A stretch of DNA of 20,068 bases from a virus. The DNA is taken from positions 1 to 20,068 of the IMG/VR virus record IMGVR_UViG_3300035698_012957, one strand, 5' to 3'. The stretch's first letter is position 1; every line of letters starts with the position of its first letter. A program made the translations under genes and the position numbers. Shown here one piece after another: positions 1 through 6,557 of the stretch. The notes beneath the pieces were generated by a model that saw nothing but the letters and a program-made list of their open reading frames with translations, was not told the origin of the DNA and searched no databases.

Positions 1-2
1 AA

Positions 3-137
3 TCTATTGGTATATATCACTCAATATGGTATTATAATACTCAATATATAGACCCAACTCCTTTTGAAGAGGGTATTATGTATCATACATTTATACCAAA
101 AGAGAGAGTTAATAATGAAGGATTTTTACGTATATGA
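3..137 (+). CDS. 3' end of an unidentified gene (5' partial)
   Basis: Reading frame 3 is open from the window edge for 44 codons and stops at a TGA at 135-137. The visible tail contains PTPFEEGIMYHTFIPKERV and ends NNEGFLRI. I do not recognise the family. A frame this long with no stop is uncommon in such AT-rich DNA, and the stop lies 22 bases inside the next gene, which fits the overlapping style of this strand. No other + frame is open across this stretch. The tail could be a chance open frame; seeing the upstream sequence would settle it. Confidence 0.5.
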   Translation, partial: SIGIYHSIWYYNTQYIDPTPFEEGIMYHTFIPKERVNNEGFLRI

Positions 138-849
138 GTTACTTGACCCCCTAACTAAAGTACCCTTTTATGTGGGCAAAGGCACAGGAAATAGGGCTTT
201 TAGCCATATAAATAGTACTAAAATTACTAATCAATATAAGCACAACAAGATTCAATCTATAAAAGCAAAAGGATTAATTCCAGAAGTTAGAATAGTAGAA
301 TACTATGAGCACGAAGATCAGGCTTATGACGCAGAAAAAATCTTAATAGCTTTTTATGGTAGAAAAGGGTACGAAGAAAAAGGTATATTAACAAACGTAT
401 GTGAAGATAACAGACCTCCTAACCTTAAAGGCATGTCCTATAAAGAGATATACGGAGACAGAGCAGAAAGCATCATAGAAAAGAAAAGACAGTTACAAAT
501 TGATGCGGGTGGTTATGGTCCTTCTAACCACACTAGTGCTACCAAACAAAAAATAAGCGATAGCGTTACTGGCATAAATAACCCTATGTATGGTAGAACT
601 CATAGTAAAGAAGCTATTGAAAAAATGAGTAAAGCAAAAATAGGAAAGTATGATGGTAAAAGTAATCCTAACGCCAAAAAATACTTAGTTACCTCTCCAA
701 CCCAAGAAGAACATATAATTGTTGGGGGATTAAAACAATTCTGTATTGATAGAGGATTTTCTTACGCTACCATGAGAAAAATTCAGAATACAGGAAATAC
801 TGCAACCAGAGGGCCATTAAAAGGATGGCTCATAAGAGAGATTATTTAA
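115..849 (+). CDS. GIY-YIG homing endonuclease with NUMOD3 DNA-binding motifs
   Basis: A free-standing endonuclease of the Seg type that cuts DNA at a recognition site and promotes its own spread. The N-terminal GIY-YIG domain shows YVYELL (residues 5-10) and FYVGKG (18-23), a following NRAF with the catalytic Arg (27), and the metal-binding Glu in AEKILIAFYG (73-82). A NUMOD3 motif lies around 155-178 (NPMYGRTHSKEAIEKM), and the C-terminus (203-226) looks like a NUMOD1-type helix-turn-helix. I chose the ATG at 115, preceded by AGAGAG at a good distance, over a longer TTG start at 64 with no ribosome site. The gene begins inside the 3' end of the previous gene and ends TAATG into the glutaredoxin gene. 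No self-splicing intron is visible around it, so it is probably a free-standing mobile gene. Confidence 0.9.
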   Translation: MKDFYVYELLDPLTKVPFYVGKGTGNRAFSHINSTKITNQYKHNKIQSIKAKGLIPEVRIVEYYEHEDQAYDAEKILIAFYGRKGYEEKGILTNVCEDNRPPNLKGMSYKEIYGDRAESIIEKKRQLQIDAGGYGPSNHTSATKQKISDSVTGINNPMYGRTHSKEAIEKMSKAKIGKYDGKSNPNAKKYLVTSPTQEEHIIVGGLKQFCIDRGFSYATMRKIQNTGNTATRGPLKGWLIREII

Positions 850-1088
850 TGCACCATACAATTTACGGAAAATCTGACTGCCTTTTTTGTGACAAAGCTA
901 AAGAATTACTAACTTACTATAATTGCCTTTATAACTATGTAGATATAGGCAAACTTTCAGCAGACCAAAGAGAGTATCTTATAGTAACTTATAATATGAA
1001 GACCGTCCCTATCATACTAGATGATTATGGTAAATTAATAGGCGGCTATAAGGAAGTACGTACCCTTTATGAAAAAACAAGCCAATAG
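849..1088 (+). CDS. grx: Glutaredoxin
   Basis: A small thioredoxin-fold oxidoreductase, 79 residues, close to the usual phage glutaredoxin length. It shows the dithiol active site C11-L-F-C14 after the first beta strand, the cis-proline motif T52-V-P54, and the Gly-Gly pair at 65-66 that contacts glutathione. Such phage proteins commonly supply electrons to ribonucleotide reductase; no reductase is seen in this window, so the partner is unknown. The ATG at 849 shares its A with the stop of the endonuclease gene and has AGAGAG about 8 bases upstream. A longer ATG start at 825 is possible, but it adds residues outside the fold and has no well-placed ribosome site. The 3' end overlaps phoH by 20 bases. 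Confidence 0.88.
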   Translation: MHHTIYGKSDCLFCDKAKELLTYYNCLYNYVDIGKLSADQREYLIVTYNMKTVPIILDDYGKLIGGYKEVRTLYEKTSQ

Positions 1089-1758
1089 TATAGGTTTACA
1101 CAGCCTAAAAGATATTAAACCGCTGACGCCAGCACAACGAGAAGTATACAAAACTTTTAATGACTATCACTTAGTATTACATGGACTAGCAGGGACAGGT
1201 AAAAGCTTATTAGCTATGTATCTTGCATTGCAAAGAGTATTAAGTAGTAAATCTCAGTATGACACTATCTATATTATTAGAAGTGCTGTACCGACAAGAA
1301 GTTTAGGGCATTTAAAAGGTGACTTAGACGATAAGGTAAAAGAGTATGAAATGCCTTACATACAGTTATGTAACTTTATGTTCGATGGTGTTGAAAATCC
1401 CTATGAGATTCTTAAGCGCCAAAACAAAATCAAATTCTTAGTTACTTCTTATGTTAGAGGTTTAACATTAGATAACGCTATTATAATAGTAGATGAGTTC
1501 CAGAATCTAAATTTTCACGAACTTGACTCTATTATTACTAGGCTAGGACAAGATGCCAAGATCATCTTTAGTGGTGATTATGAGCAGAGTGATTTAGGTC
1601 ACAAAGAAAAGAAAGATGTTCTTAAGTTCCTAGATATTATAGAAAGAATGGAAGACTACTTTAACTATATTGAGTTTGACATTGAAGACGTTGTTAGAAG
1701 TGGAATGGTAAAAGACTATCTATTAGCGAAAAGAGAAGTACTTAAAAAAGAGAGTTAG
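1069..1758 (+). CDS. phoH: PhoH-like P-loop ATPase
   Basis: A cytoplasmic ATPase of the PhoH family, common in marine phages. Its role in infection is not established; RNA or phosphate metabolism has been proposed. Walker A is GLAGTGKS (39-46) and Walker B is IIIVDEFQN (138-146). The PhoH signature region lies between them as RSAVPTRSLGHLKGDL (71-86), and a sensor-like SGDYEQSD follows at about 168-175. The length of 229 residues matches the short phage PhoH form. The ATG at 1069 lies inside the glutaredoxin gene, and its ribosome site (AAGGAAG, about 12 bases upstream) is weak, so translation is probably coupled. The stop TAG at 1756-1758 is followed almost at once by the nuclease gene. Confidence 0.93.
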   Translation: MKKQANSIGLHSLKDIKPLTPAQREVYKTFNDYHLVLHGLAGTGKSLLAMYLALQRVLSSKSQYDTIYIIRSAVPTRSLGHLKGDLDDKVKEYEMPYIQLCNFMFDGVENPYEILKRQNKIKFLVTSYVRGLTLDNAIIIVDEFQNLNFHELDSIITRLGQDAKIIFSGDYEQSDLGHKEKKDVLKFLDIIERMEDYFNYIEFDIEDVVRSGMVKDYLLAKREVLKKES

Positions 1759-1762
1759 GCAA

Positions 1763-2230
1763 ATCGCCAACCCAAGTAAAATAAAAGGTTCAGCTTACGA
1801 ACTAAAATTAGCTAAGTATTTGAGTAAAGAATTAAGCTTAGACGTTAAAAGAGTCCCCCTTAGTGGCGCATTGCCCGGTCTTAAGGGGGACTTATACGTG
1901 CCTAAAATTCTAAGGGAATTTCCTTTTGTAATTGAAGCTAAGCACTATAAAGAAATAGAGTTCAAAAACTTACTCACAGCCAAAAGTAATGATATATATA
2001 TGTTCTGGGAACAGACTCTTAGAGAAACTGCCGAAGTTAATGAATACTTTGGTACTGAGAAGATTCCTGTCTTAATGTTTAAATGGGACAGGAGTAAAGA
2101 TTTTGTAAGTTGGAGTTGTGACAAGATTTCTTGTGAAAACGAGTTCACTATACAAGCTCATGGACATAAATTTAAGATAGCCCTATTAGACCAGTGGCTT
2201 CCACGTGCTAAAGTAGCCTACGGACTTTAA
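1763..2230 (+). CDS. PD-(D/E)XK nuclease, Holliday junction resolvase-like, apparent ATC start
   Basis: A predicted DNA endonuclease of about 155 residues. With the start used here the protein begins (M)ANPSKIKGSAYELKLAKYL. The helix with Glu13, Gly-Asp at 42-43 (KGDLYVP) and E58-A-K60 in FVIEAKHYK form a PD-(D/E)XK core like that of archaeal Hjc resolvases and their phage relatives. It probably acts in recombination or in resolving replication intermediates, alongside the exonuclease downstream. The start is odd. The frame is open back to 1727 but has no ATG, GTG or TTG before the TTG at 1820, which would remove the conserved first helix and has no ribosome site. An ATC at 1763 sits 8 bases after AAGAGAG (1748-1754). 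ATC could be a true rare start or a changed ATG. Confidence 0.75.
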   Translation: MANPSKIKGSAYELKLAKYLSKELSLDVKRVPLSGALPGLKGDLYVPKILREFPFVIEAKHYKEIEFKNLLTAKSNDIYMFWEQTLRETAEVNEYFGTEKIPVLMFKWDRSKDFVSWSCDKISCENEFTIQAHGHKFKIALLDQWLPRAKVAYGL

Positions 2231-2242
2231 GTTTAATTTAAC

Positions 2243-2271
2243 TTGCTTAAAGCTTAACAATATAATATAAT
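2243..2271 (+). promoter_or_regulatory. Candidate sigma70-type promoter for the exonuclease-to-SAM-protein unit
   Basis: TTGCTT (2243-2248) and a perfect TATAAT (2266-2271) are separated by exactly 17 bases. They lie in the only sizeable gap (2231-2308) in the + strand block, just upstream of a gene with a clear GGAG ribosome site. AT-rich sequence often gives a -10 match by chance, but the -35 match, the spacing and the position support this one. Confidence 0.55.
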
Positions 2272-2308
2272 AATATTATCATAAATTAGAAATTATATTG
2301 GAGTTAAT

Positions 2309-3160
2309 ATGTCAAAAGGCTGGAACGACCTAGCAGAAGTAGAAAACGTAAGCACGTTGAAGCAAAATTTATTACTTATAGATGGTAATAACTTAGCCTA
2401 TAGATGGCTGAGAAGAAATAATCACGGAACGTTTTCTGAAGATTACGATAGAACAATTAGTAGCTTAGCTAACAGCTATAACGCTATAAGAGTAATTGTA
2501 TGCTTTGATTTTGGTAAGAGTTATTACCGAATGGAACTCTTAGACTCGTATAAAGGTACAAGAGAAAAACCAACAGACCCAGAAGAAGTAGAACGCTATG
2601 AGAACTTCTTCGGCTGTCTTAATACGTTACCTGATAATATCTCACAAGAATCTTATAAATATCGCGGTGTTGAGGCCGATGATTTAATAACCTTCTTTGC
2701 TCAAAACTTAGCGGACGAGTACGAACATACATGGATCGTATCAAGCGATAAGGATATTTATCAATTAGTAGAAGATGATGTTAGTATATTTAACATCTAT
2801 TCTAGAAAGGAAATCACAGTGGATTCCTTAGTAGAACAGTTTGACTTAACTCCTGATGAGTATAGACTTGCTCGTATCATATCCGGAGATAAAAGCGATA
2901 ATATTATTGGTATCGAGGGCATCGGGGATAAGCGTTCTATGGATTTAGCTAGAGAATATAAAACATTAGATAACCTAATTAGCGCATTACCTATTAATAA
3001 AAGTTCAAAGTTCATTCAAAACCTAAATAATGGTATTGATACCTTACGCCATAATGAACAATTAGTGAGTCTTAAAGACTATCATGAAGCTGCTATTAGG
3101 GCAGGTAAGATGGGTGACGAAGCTTGGGAGGAGTTAGCTCAAGTTGCCAGAAATACTTAA
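2309..3160 (+). CDS. 5'-3' exonuclease / flap endonuclease (FEN-like PIN domain)
   Basis: A 283-residue nuclease related to T5 D15, T4 RNase H and the Pol I N-terminal domain. It removes RNA primers or 5' flaps, or degrades DNA 5' to 3'. The metal-binding acidic residues are visible in order: D25 (LLIDGNN), D67 (CFDFGK), E122-x-D124-D125 (GVEADDL), D147 and D149 (SSDKD), and D194 and D197 (SGDKSDN). A helix-hairpin-helix (GIEGIGDKRS, 201-210) follows and binds DNA. The helical arch between the first sites includes YKGTREKP (81-88). The length is typical. The ATG at 2309 has GGAG 6 to 10 bases upstream and follows a promoter-like gap, so it probably begins a transcription unit that runs to 6345. 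Confidence 0.93.
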   Translation: MSKGWNDLAEVENVSTLKQNLLLIDGNNLAYRWLRRNNHGTFSEDYDRTISSLANSYNAIRVIVCFDFGKSYYRMELLDSYKGTREKPTDPEEVERYENFFGCLNTLPDNISQESYKYRGVEADDLITFFAQNLADEYEHTWIVSSDKDIYQLVEDDVSIFNIYSRKEITVDSLVEQFDLTPDEYRLARIISGDKSDNIIGIEGIGDKRSMDLAREYKTLDNLISALPINKSSKFIQNLNNGIDTLRHNEQLVSLKDYHEAAIRAGKMGDEAWEELAQVARNT

Positions 3161-3719
3161 CGTAAAAATAGAAAAAAGTCAACTTGCGTTAAAGCTAGAA
3201 CAAGAAAAAAGACTCAATTTTAGCATTTATCAGCATTACCCTTTTGATAATAGTTATGATGTATATGCTTGTATTGAGCATACTATATTTATAAAACCAC
3301 AATCAAAAGAGATAGTGCCTACAGGAATATATATCCAAATAGATAATCCATACTACGAATCCTTAATTATATCTAAAAATGATATGGTTGATAGAGGCTT
3401 AGTAGTAATGAATAACTACATGAATTTCAGTTATAGAAATCAGGTATATGCTATTATATACAATATAAATGACTTTGAAACATTTATTGATCCTGGTAAT
3501 GCTATAGCTTCAATTAAGTTTAATCAAGTACCTCAAGTTAAGTTTAGTTATACAGAAGCTATACAAGAGTCAACTATACCTTCTATAGGTAATAGCTGGG
3601 TTCAGCAGAGAAAAGAAGTACATCAGAAGTTAAATAGAGTAGGAATTAATCCGTCAAGGGATGAAATACTTAATCTGATAGATAATAAGGGCGGAGACGT
3701 TGAAGAAATTATGGAATAA
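3144..3719 (+). CDS. dUTPase-fold protein with degenerate active site
   Basis: 191 residues with a dUTPase-like core. Motif 1 is SYDVYA (37-42), followed by KEIVPTGIYIQI (55-66), a strand pair typical of trimeric dUTPases. The motif 2 region is ISKNDMVDRG (76-85), the motif 3 region is NYMNFSYRNQV (91-101) and motif 4 is PGNAIASIKF (117-126). The canonical motif 2 PRSGLA is absent. The catalytic Asp of the usual GxIDxxYRGE appears to be Asn94. Motif 5 is not seen, and about 50 extra C-terminal residues follow. It may therefore be an inactive or regulatory relative rather than a working dUTPase; a dCTP-deaminase-like role is less likely. The start is TTG at 3144, supported by GGGAGGAG at 3126-3133. 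It overlaps the exonuclease gene by 17 bases. Confidence 0.7.
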   Translation: MPEILNVKIEKSQLALKLEQEKRLNFSIYQHYPFDNSYDVYACIEHTIFIKPQSKEIVPTGIYIQIDNPYYESLIISKNDMVDRGLVVMNNYMNFSYRNQVYAIIYNINDFETFIDPGNAIASIKFNQVPQVKFSYTEAIQESTIPSIGNSWVQQRKEVHQKLNRVGINPSRDEILNLIDNKGGDVEEIME

Positions 3720-3909
3720 GTATAAGTATGTTTTAGGTTTATATGCTATATATTCAGGTATAGTTATTTGGGTTATAGCAGGAACAGATATGTTTATAGA
3801 AGGTAAATTGATAATATGTATATTAATAGCTATACTAATAGAATTAATTTATCTTAGAATACAATCAGAAGAATTGAATAAAATATTTAAAAGGTGGTTA
3901 GGAATATAA
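3700..3909 (+). CDS. Small membrane protein, two predicted transmembrane helices
   Basis: 69 residues with a basic N-terminus (MKKLWNKYKY) and two hydrophobic stretches, about 12-27 (LGLYAIYSGIVIWVIA) and 36-52 (KLIICILIAILIELIYL), ending in a charged tail. This looks like a helical hairpin in the inner membrane. I do not recognise the family. A holin-like role is conceivable from size alone, but no lysis gene is nearby, so this is a guess. The start is TTG at 3700 with AAGG 9 bases upstream, overlapping the previous gene by 20 bases. Its TAA shares an A with the ATG of thyX, so the two are translationally coupled. Confidence 0.65.
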   Translation: MKKLWNKYKYVLGLYAIYSGIVIWVIAGTDMFIEGKLIICILIAILIELIYLRIQSEELNKIFKRWLGI

Positions 3910-4571
3910 TGAGCGCACAAGTAAAATTAATTGGCTTAACAGTACCGGAAGAAGGGTTAGACTTACGAAATTCCGCAGATATTATAGCTTACTGTGCTAG
4001 AGTATCTAACCCTGCTAATCAAAGCAATAAAGATACGGCAGGAAAGCTATTAAGTTTTCTTATTAAGGAAGGACATTGGAGTCCTTTTGAGATGGTATCT
4101 TTAACTATGAAAATAGTGTCTACTAGGGATATAATTAGGCAAGTACTACGCCATAGGTCTTTTTCTTTTCAAGAGTTTTCGCAACGCTATGCAGAAGTAA
4201 CAGAGTTTACTAGTAGACCTGCTAGACTTCAGGATATGAAAAATAGACAAAATTCAGTACATACAGACGATGAAGCATTACAAAAATGGTGGGCAGATGC
4301 TCAAGATGATTCTACCCATATTGCTGAAAAGATTTATAGAGAAGCATTAGCTAAGGGTATAGCCAAAGAACAAGCACGAGCAGTATTACCAGAAGGTCTA
4401 GCAGTAAGTACAGTATATATGGCAGGAACATTACGTTCTTGGATTCATTATTGTCAGCTTCGTAGAGGTAACGGTACTCAACAAGAGCATATTGAGATTG
4501 CTGACAAATGTTGGGAAATTTTAAAAGAGCGTTATCCAGATGTATGTGAGGCAGCAGAATATGCCACATAA
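3909..4571 (+). CDS. thyX: Flavin-dependent thymidylate synthase
   Basis: Converts dUMP to dTMP using methylene-tetrahydrofolate, FAD and NADPH, feeding phage DNA synthesis. The ThyX signature RHRxxSxxxxSxRY is complete as RHRSFSFQEFSQRY. The early segment EGHWSPFEMVSLTM and the C-terminal RSWIHYCQLRRGNGTQQEH match the substrate-binding regions of the family. The length of 220 residues is normal. The ATG at 3909 overlaps the previous stop as TAATG and has AGGA just upstream; a GTG at 3894 would only add five residues. The gene sits in a nucleotide-metabolism run with a dUTPase-fold protein upstream. A change of product, such as a hydroxymethylated base, cannot be excluded because a glycosyltransferase lies just downstream, but nothing in the motif suggests it. 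Confidence 0.95.
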   Translation: MSAQVKLIGLTVPEEGLDLRNSADIIAYCARVSNPANQSNKDTAGKLLSFLIKEGHWSPFEMVSLTMKIVSTRDIIRQVLRHRSFSFQEFSQRYAEVTEFTSRPARLQDMKNRQNSVHTDDEALQKWWADAQDDSTHIAEKIYREALAKGIAKEQARAVLPEGLAVSTVYMAGTLRSWIHYCQLRRGNGTQQEHIEIADKCWEILKERYPDVCEAAEYAT

Positions 4572-4734
4572 TACTTATGAATTTACTATACATTTTGCAG
4601 AAGGCCCTGATGAATTCTGGGAGGAAAATCCCTCAATTACAACAGTAAAAGAACTAATAGAAGATATGTTAGATAATCAATGTTTACCCGTACTAGAGGT
4701 TACACCTGTTAGGAAAACTATAGAATACCTATGA
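4561..4734 (+). CDS. Hypothetical acidic protein, 57 residues
   Basis: A short acidic protein beginning MPHNTYEFTIHFAEGP and ending VRKTIEYL. It has a likely alpha/beta make-up, no membrane segment and no cysteine pair. I do not recognise it. The ATG at 4561 lies inside the end of thyX with GAGG about 9 bases upstream; a longer ATG at 4540 is possible but less well supported. The 3' end shares ATGA with the glycosyltransferase start, so it is probably translated as a link between the two genes. Confidence 0.65.
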   Translation: MPHNTYEFTIHFAEGPDEFWEENPSITTVKELIEDMLDNQCLPVLEVTPVRKTIEYL

Positions 4735-5852
4735 TTCTATTCTTAACTCAGTACTATGGCGGATTAGGTCATAGTATGAGGATTAAGCATATAATTGAAG
4801 AAACTAATAAGACTGAAAAATGTATATTAGTTAATCACTTATTTAAACCTCCTTTAGACATAAATTGCTTCAAAGAATATACATTAGTTAAAGATATAGA
4901 AACCACACAAGCTAATATCTTTAAGATACTAATGCCTACGCCTTTAGTAGAGGGTAGAATTAAAAAACTAATTAACATCTTAAATGAGAACCCTGAGATA
5001 CGCGTAGTCGTGTCTGAGGGTTTTCCTTTTTGTAGGCACCAATGGGCTTATGAATTATTCACATTCTTCGATGAATGTAAGAAGCGAGGTATTAAGATAA
5101 TTTGTAGCATAAGAGATTTTCCTTGGGATGAACCTCACCAGAAAGGCTTACAGGATTGGGTAGCTAAAACACAGAATATAATCGTAGATTATTATCTCGA
5201 TAAGGTACTAGTGCACGGTGATCCTAAAGTGCTACCTATTATATGCGATGCTATTAGTCATTATAAAATAGATCATTTATTAAAAGAATTGGAAAGTAAA
5301 ATTGTGTATACAGGATACGTAGTTAATCCTAATATACGAAAGCATAAAAGAAAAAACAATAAAGTAATAGTAAGTTGTGGGTTAAATAAAGATGAGAGTT
5401 TTTCTATCTTTGCTGATATACAAAAAGTAGCTAAGAATTATCCAGATTTAGATTTTGTACTTATAGTAGCTAATAAATATCGTAAAGTGCCTATAGGAAA
5501 GAAAGGTAACCTTATAATAGTTAACTATATACCTAATCTATATAAAGTCATAACAGAGAGCGCAATATTCATAACATACGGCGGATATAATTCTACTATG
5601 GAAATTATAGCAGGAGAGATACCTGCAATCATCATACCCAGAGTTAGTGGCGGTAAAATAGAACAATTTGTACGAAGTTATGTTATGGAGCCTTACAAGT
5701 TATTTAGAGTTAGGTCTGTAGCTGAATTATCAGATATAGGACAAGATATAGATTATATACTTAATAATGAGAGTTTCCCTTCTAAGTGTGACTTTGATTT
5801 AAATGGAGCAAAAAACAGTGCAGAAGAAATCCTCAGATGCTATCATAATTAA
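4731..5852 (+). CDS. GT-B glycosyltransferase (MurG / COG4671-like)
   Basis: 373 residues with the two Rossmann-like halves of a GT-B sugar transferase. The N-terminal half opens with a strand and the glycine loop YYGGLGHSMR (8-17), then has VVVSEGFPFCRHQ (92-104) and CSIRDFPWDEP (125-135), similar to the COG4671 group. The C-terminal half has the nucleotide-sugar region ITYGGYNSTMEIIAGEIPAI (281-300) with a following Glu-Gln at 311-312, as in MurG and UDP-glycosyltransferases. The likely donor is a UDP- or similar nucleotide sugar; the acceptor is unknown. Candidates are modified phage DNA bases, a host surface polymer or a virion protein. The gene starts at an ATGA overlap and its end overlaps the next gene by about 35 to 50 bases, so the two probably act together. 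Confidence 0.8.
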   Translation: MILFLTQYYGGLGHSMRIKHIIEETNKTEKCILVNHLFKPPLDINCFKEYTLVKDIETTQANIFKILMPTPLVEGRIKKLINILNENPEIRVVVSEGFPFCRHQWAYELFTFFDECKKRGIKIICSIRDFPWDEPHQKGLQDWVAKTQNIIVDYYLDKVLVHGDPKVLPIICDAISHYKIDHLLKELESKIVYTGYVVNPNIRKHKRKNNKVIVSCGLNKDESFSIFADIQKVAKNYPDLDFVLIVANKYRKVPIGKKGNLIIVNYIPNLYKVITESAIFITYGGYNSTMEIIAGEIPAIIIPRVSGGKIEQFVRSYVMEPYKLFRVRSVAELSDIGQDIDYILNNESFPSKCDFDLNGAKNSAEEILRCYHN

Positions 5853-6345
5853 ACAAGCAGAAATGCAGCTTACTGAATGGAGTATGCTTAAGACCTTCAT
5901 AGAAAAGAAAGACTTATCGTTAGCCTATAAGGCAGCAGAGCGCAACGCTTGGATTATACAAACGCTTCGTGATAAGAAATTTAGATGGAAATTTGGGGAA
6001 GCCCATAGCTTAGTTATGGTCGGCTGTGGGTATTATCCTTACAGTATGTTCGACGTGCATAAGCAATACTCTCATATCAAACAAGTAGGTTTAGATACTG
6101 AGAATAGCTGTATTCAGGTGTGTAATAAGTTGTTGGGGTCTGTGCCTGGATTAGGTGACGATATACAGTTTAAGCACTGTAACGGCTTAGATTACGACTA
6201 CTCTAATCTAGAGCAAGAAGACTTAGTGTTTTTAAGTGTTGATATAACTGATAGTGATGAAATATTTAAAAAGGTTATACAAACAAGTAGGGCGCAAATT
6301 TTCATCTGCGCCCCGTATGTTAGTAAATGGTTAAGTTCTATTTAG
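5818..6345 (+). CDS. SAM-binding Rossmann protein, nicotianamine synthase-like / class I methyltransferase
   Basis: About 175 residues. A helical N-terminus of some 60 residues precedes a Rossmann core with VMVGCGYYPYS (66-76), resembling the motif I of nicotianamine synthase-like and class I SAM-dependent enzymes. An acidic residue at the end of strand 2 follows (GLDTE, 91-95), as expected for SAM ribose binding. NGLDYDYSN and LVFLSVDITDS are later strand ends. It probably transfers a methyl or aminopropyl-type group; the substrate is unknown. It is short for a full methyltransferase, so the C-terminus may be reduced. I prefer GTG at 5818, which has GGAG 9 bases upstream, over ATG at 5803, which has no ribosome site. 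It is the last gene of the + strand block. Confidence 0.62.
   Translation: MQKKSSDAIIIKQAEMQLTEWSMLKTFIEKKDLSLAYKAAERNAWIIQTLRDKKFRWKFGEAHSLVMVGCGYYPYSMFDVHKQYSHIKQVGLDTENSCIQVCNKLLGSVPGLGDDIQFKHCNGLDYDYSNLEQEDLVFLSVDITDSDEIFKKVIQTSRAQIFICAPYVSKWLSSI
6290..6313 (+). other. GC-rich hairpin near the end of the SAM-protein gene
   Basis: GGGCGCA (6290-6296) and TGCGCCC (6307-6313) form a perfect 7-bp stem with a 10-base loop, in a region otherwise rich in A and T. There is no T run after it on either strand, so it is not a classic intrinsic terminator. It lies inside the coding sequence, close to the convergent junction, where an RNA structure could slow or protect transcripts. Confidence 0.4.
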
Positions 6346-6350
6346 AACTT
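6333..6350. terminator. Palindrome at the convergent junction, possible bidirectional terminator
   Basis: AAGTTCTA (6333-6340) and TAGAACTT (6343-6350) are a perfect inverted repeat around TT. As RNA this gives a 7-bp stem with a four-base loop. On the + strand it is followed by TT, giving a short TTTT run at 6349-6352. The stop codons of both facing genes lie at its centre. The stem is AT-rich and the T run short, so termination is a reasonable guess from position rather than proven by sequence. Confidence 0.4.
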
Positions 6351-6539
6351 TTGACCGTCTGAGCCCTTCTTGAACTTAGGCTTGCTACTGTAGACACCTG
6401 TATTCTCAAGACTATCTGGTCCGCCCTCAACTGGGTCTTCATTTGATGTACGATTGGCAGTTGCGCCGCCTGCAACAGGTTCTTGACTGAAAGAACCAGC
6501 TAGGTCTGCGGTTGTGCCTGTAACTTCATTTTTAGCCAT
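6342..6539 (-). CDS. Small disordered protein, last gene of the late block
   Basis: 65 residues rich in Gly, Ser, Asn, Glu and Pro, with no hydrophobic core: MAKNEVTGTTADLAGSF at the start, a GG-P-GG rich middle and a basic C-terminus KPKFKKGSDGQKF. It looks intrinsically disordered. The ribosome site AAGGAG about 8 bases before the ATG is strong, suggesting high expression with the beta-helix gene 18 bases upstream. I do not recognise the family; a minor virion or scaffold-type protein is a possibility inferred only from the neighbours. Its stop overlaps the stop of the + strand block. Confidence 0.6.
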   Translation of the reverse strand: MAKNEVTGTTADLAGSFSQEPVAGGATANRTSNEDPVEGGPDSLENTGVYSSKPKFKKGSDGQKF

Positions 6540-6557
6540 AATATAAATCTCCTTTTA

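Noticed and set aside
1-50. A promoter in the first 50 bases (TATAAT-like sequence near 31-38)
   Set aside because: It lies inside an open frame, and the best -35 match (TTGGTA) is about 20 bases away, too far.
1727-1760. A +1 frameshift joining PhoH to the nuclease
   Set aside because: The frames overlap and the A run could slip, but a +1 shift at this sequence matches no well-known site, and a separate start with a ribosome site explains the gene more simply.
1945-2148. - strand frames opposite the + strand genes (1945-2148, 2797-3015, 4351-4593)
   Set aside because: All lie within strongly supported genes on the other strand and have no features of their own.
1820-2230. TTG at 1820 as the nuclease start
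   Set aside because: It removes the conserved first helix with its Glu and has no ribosome site upstream.
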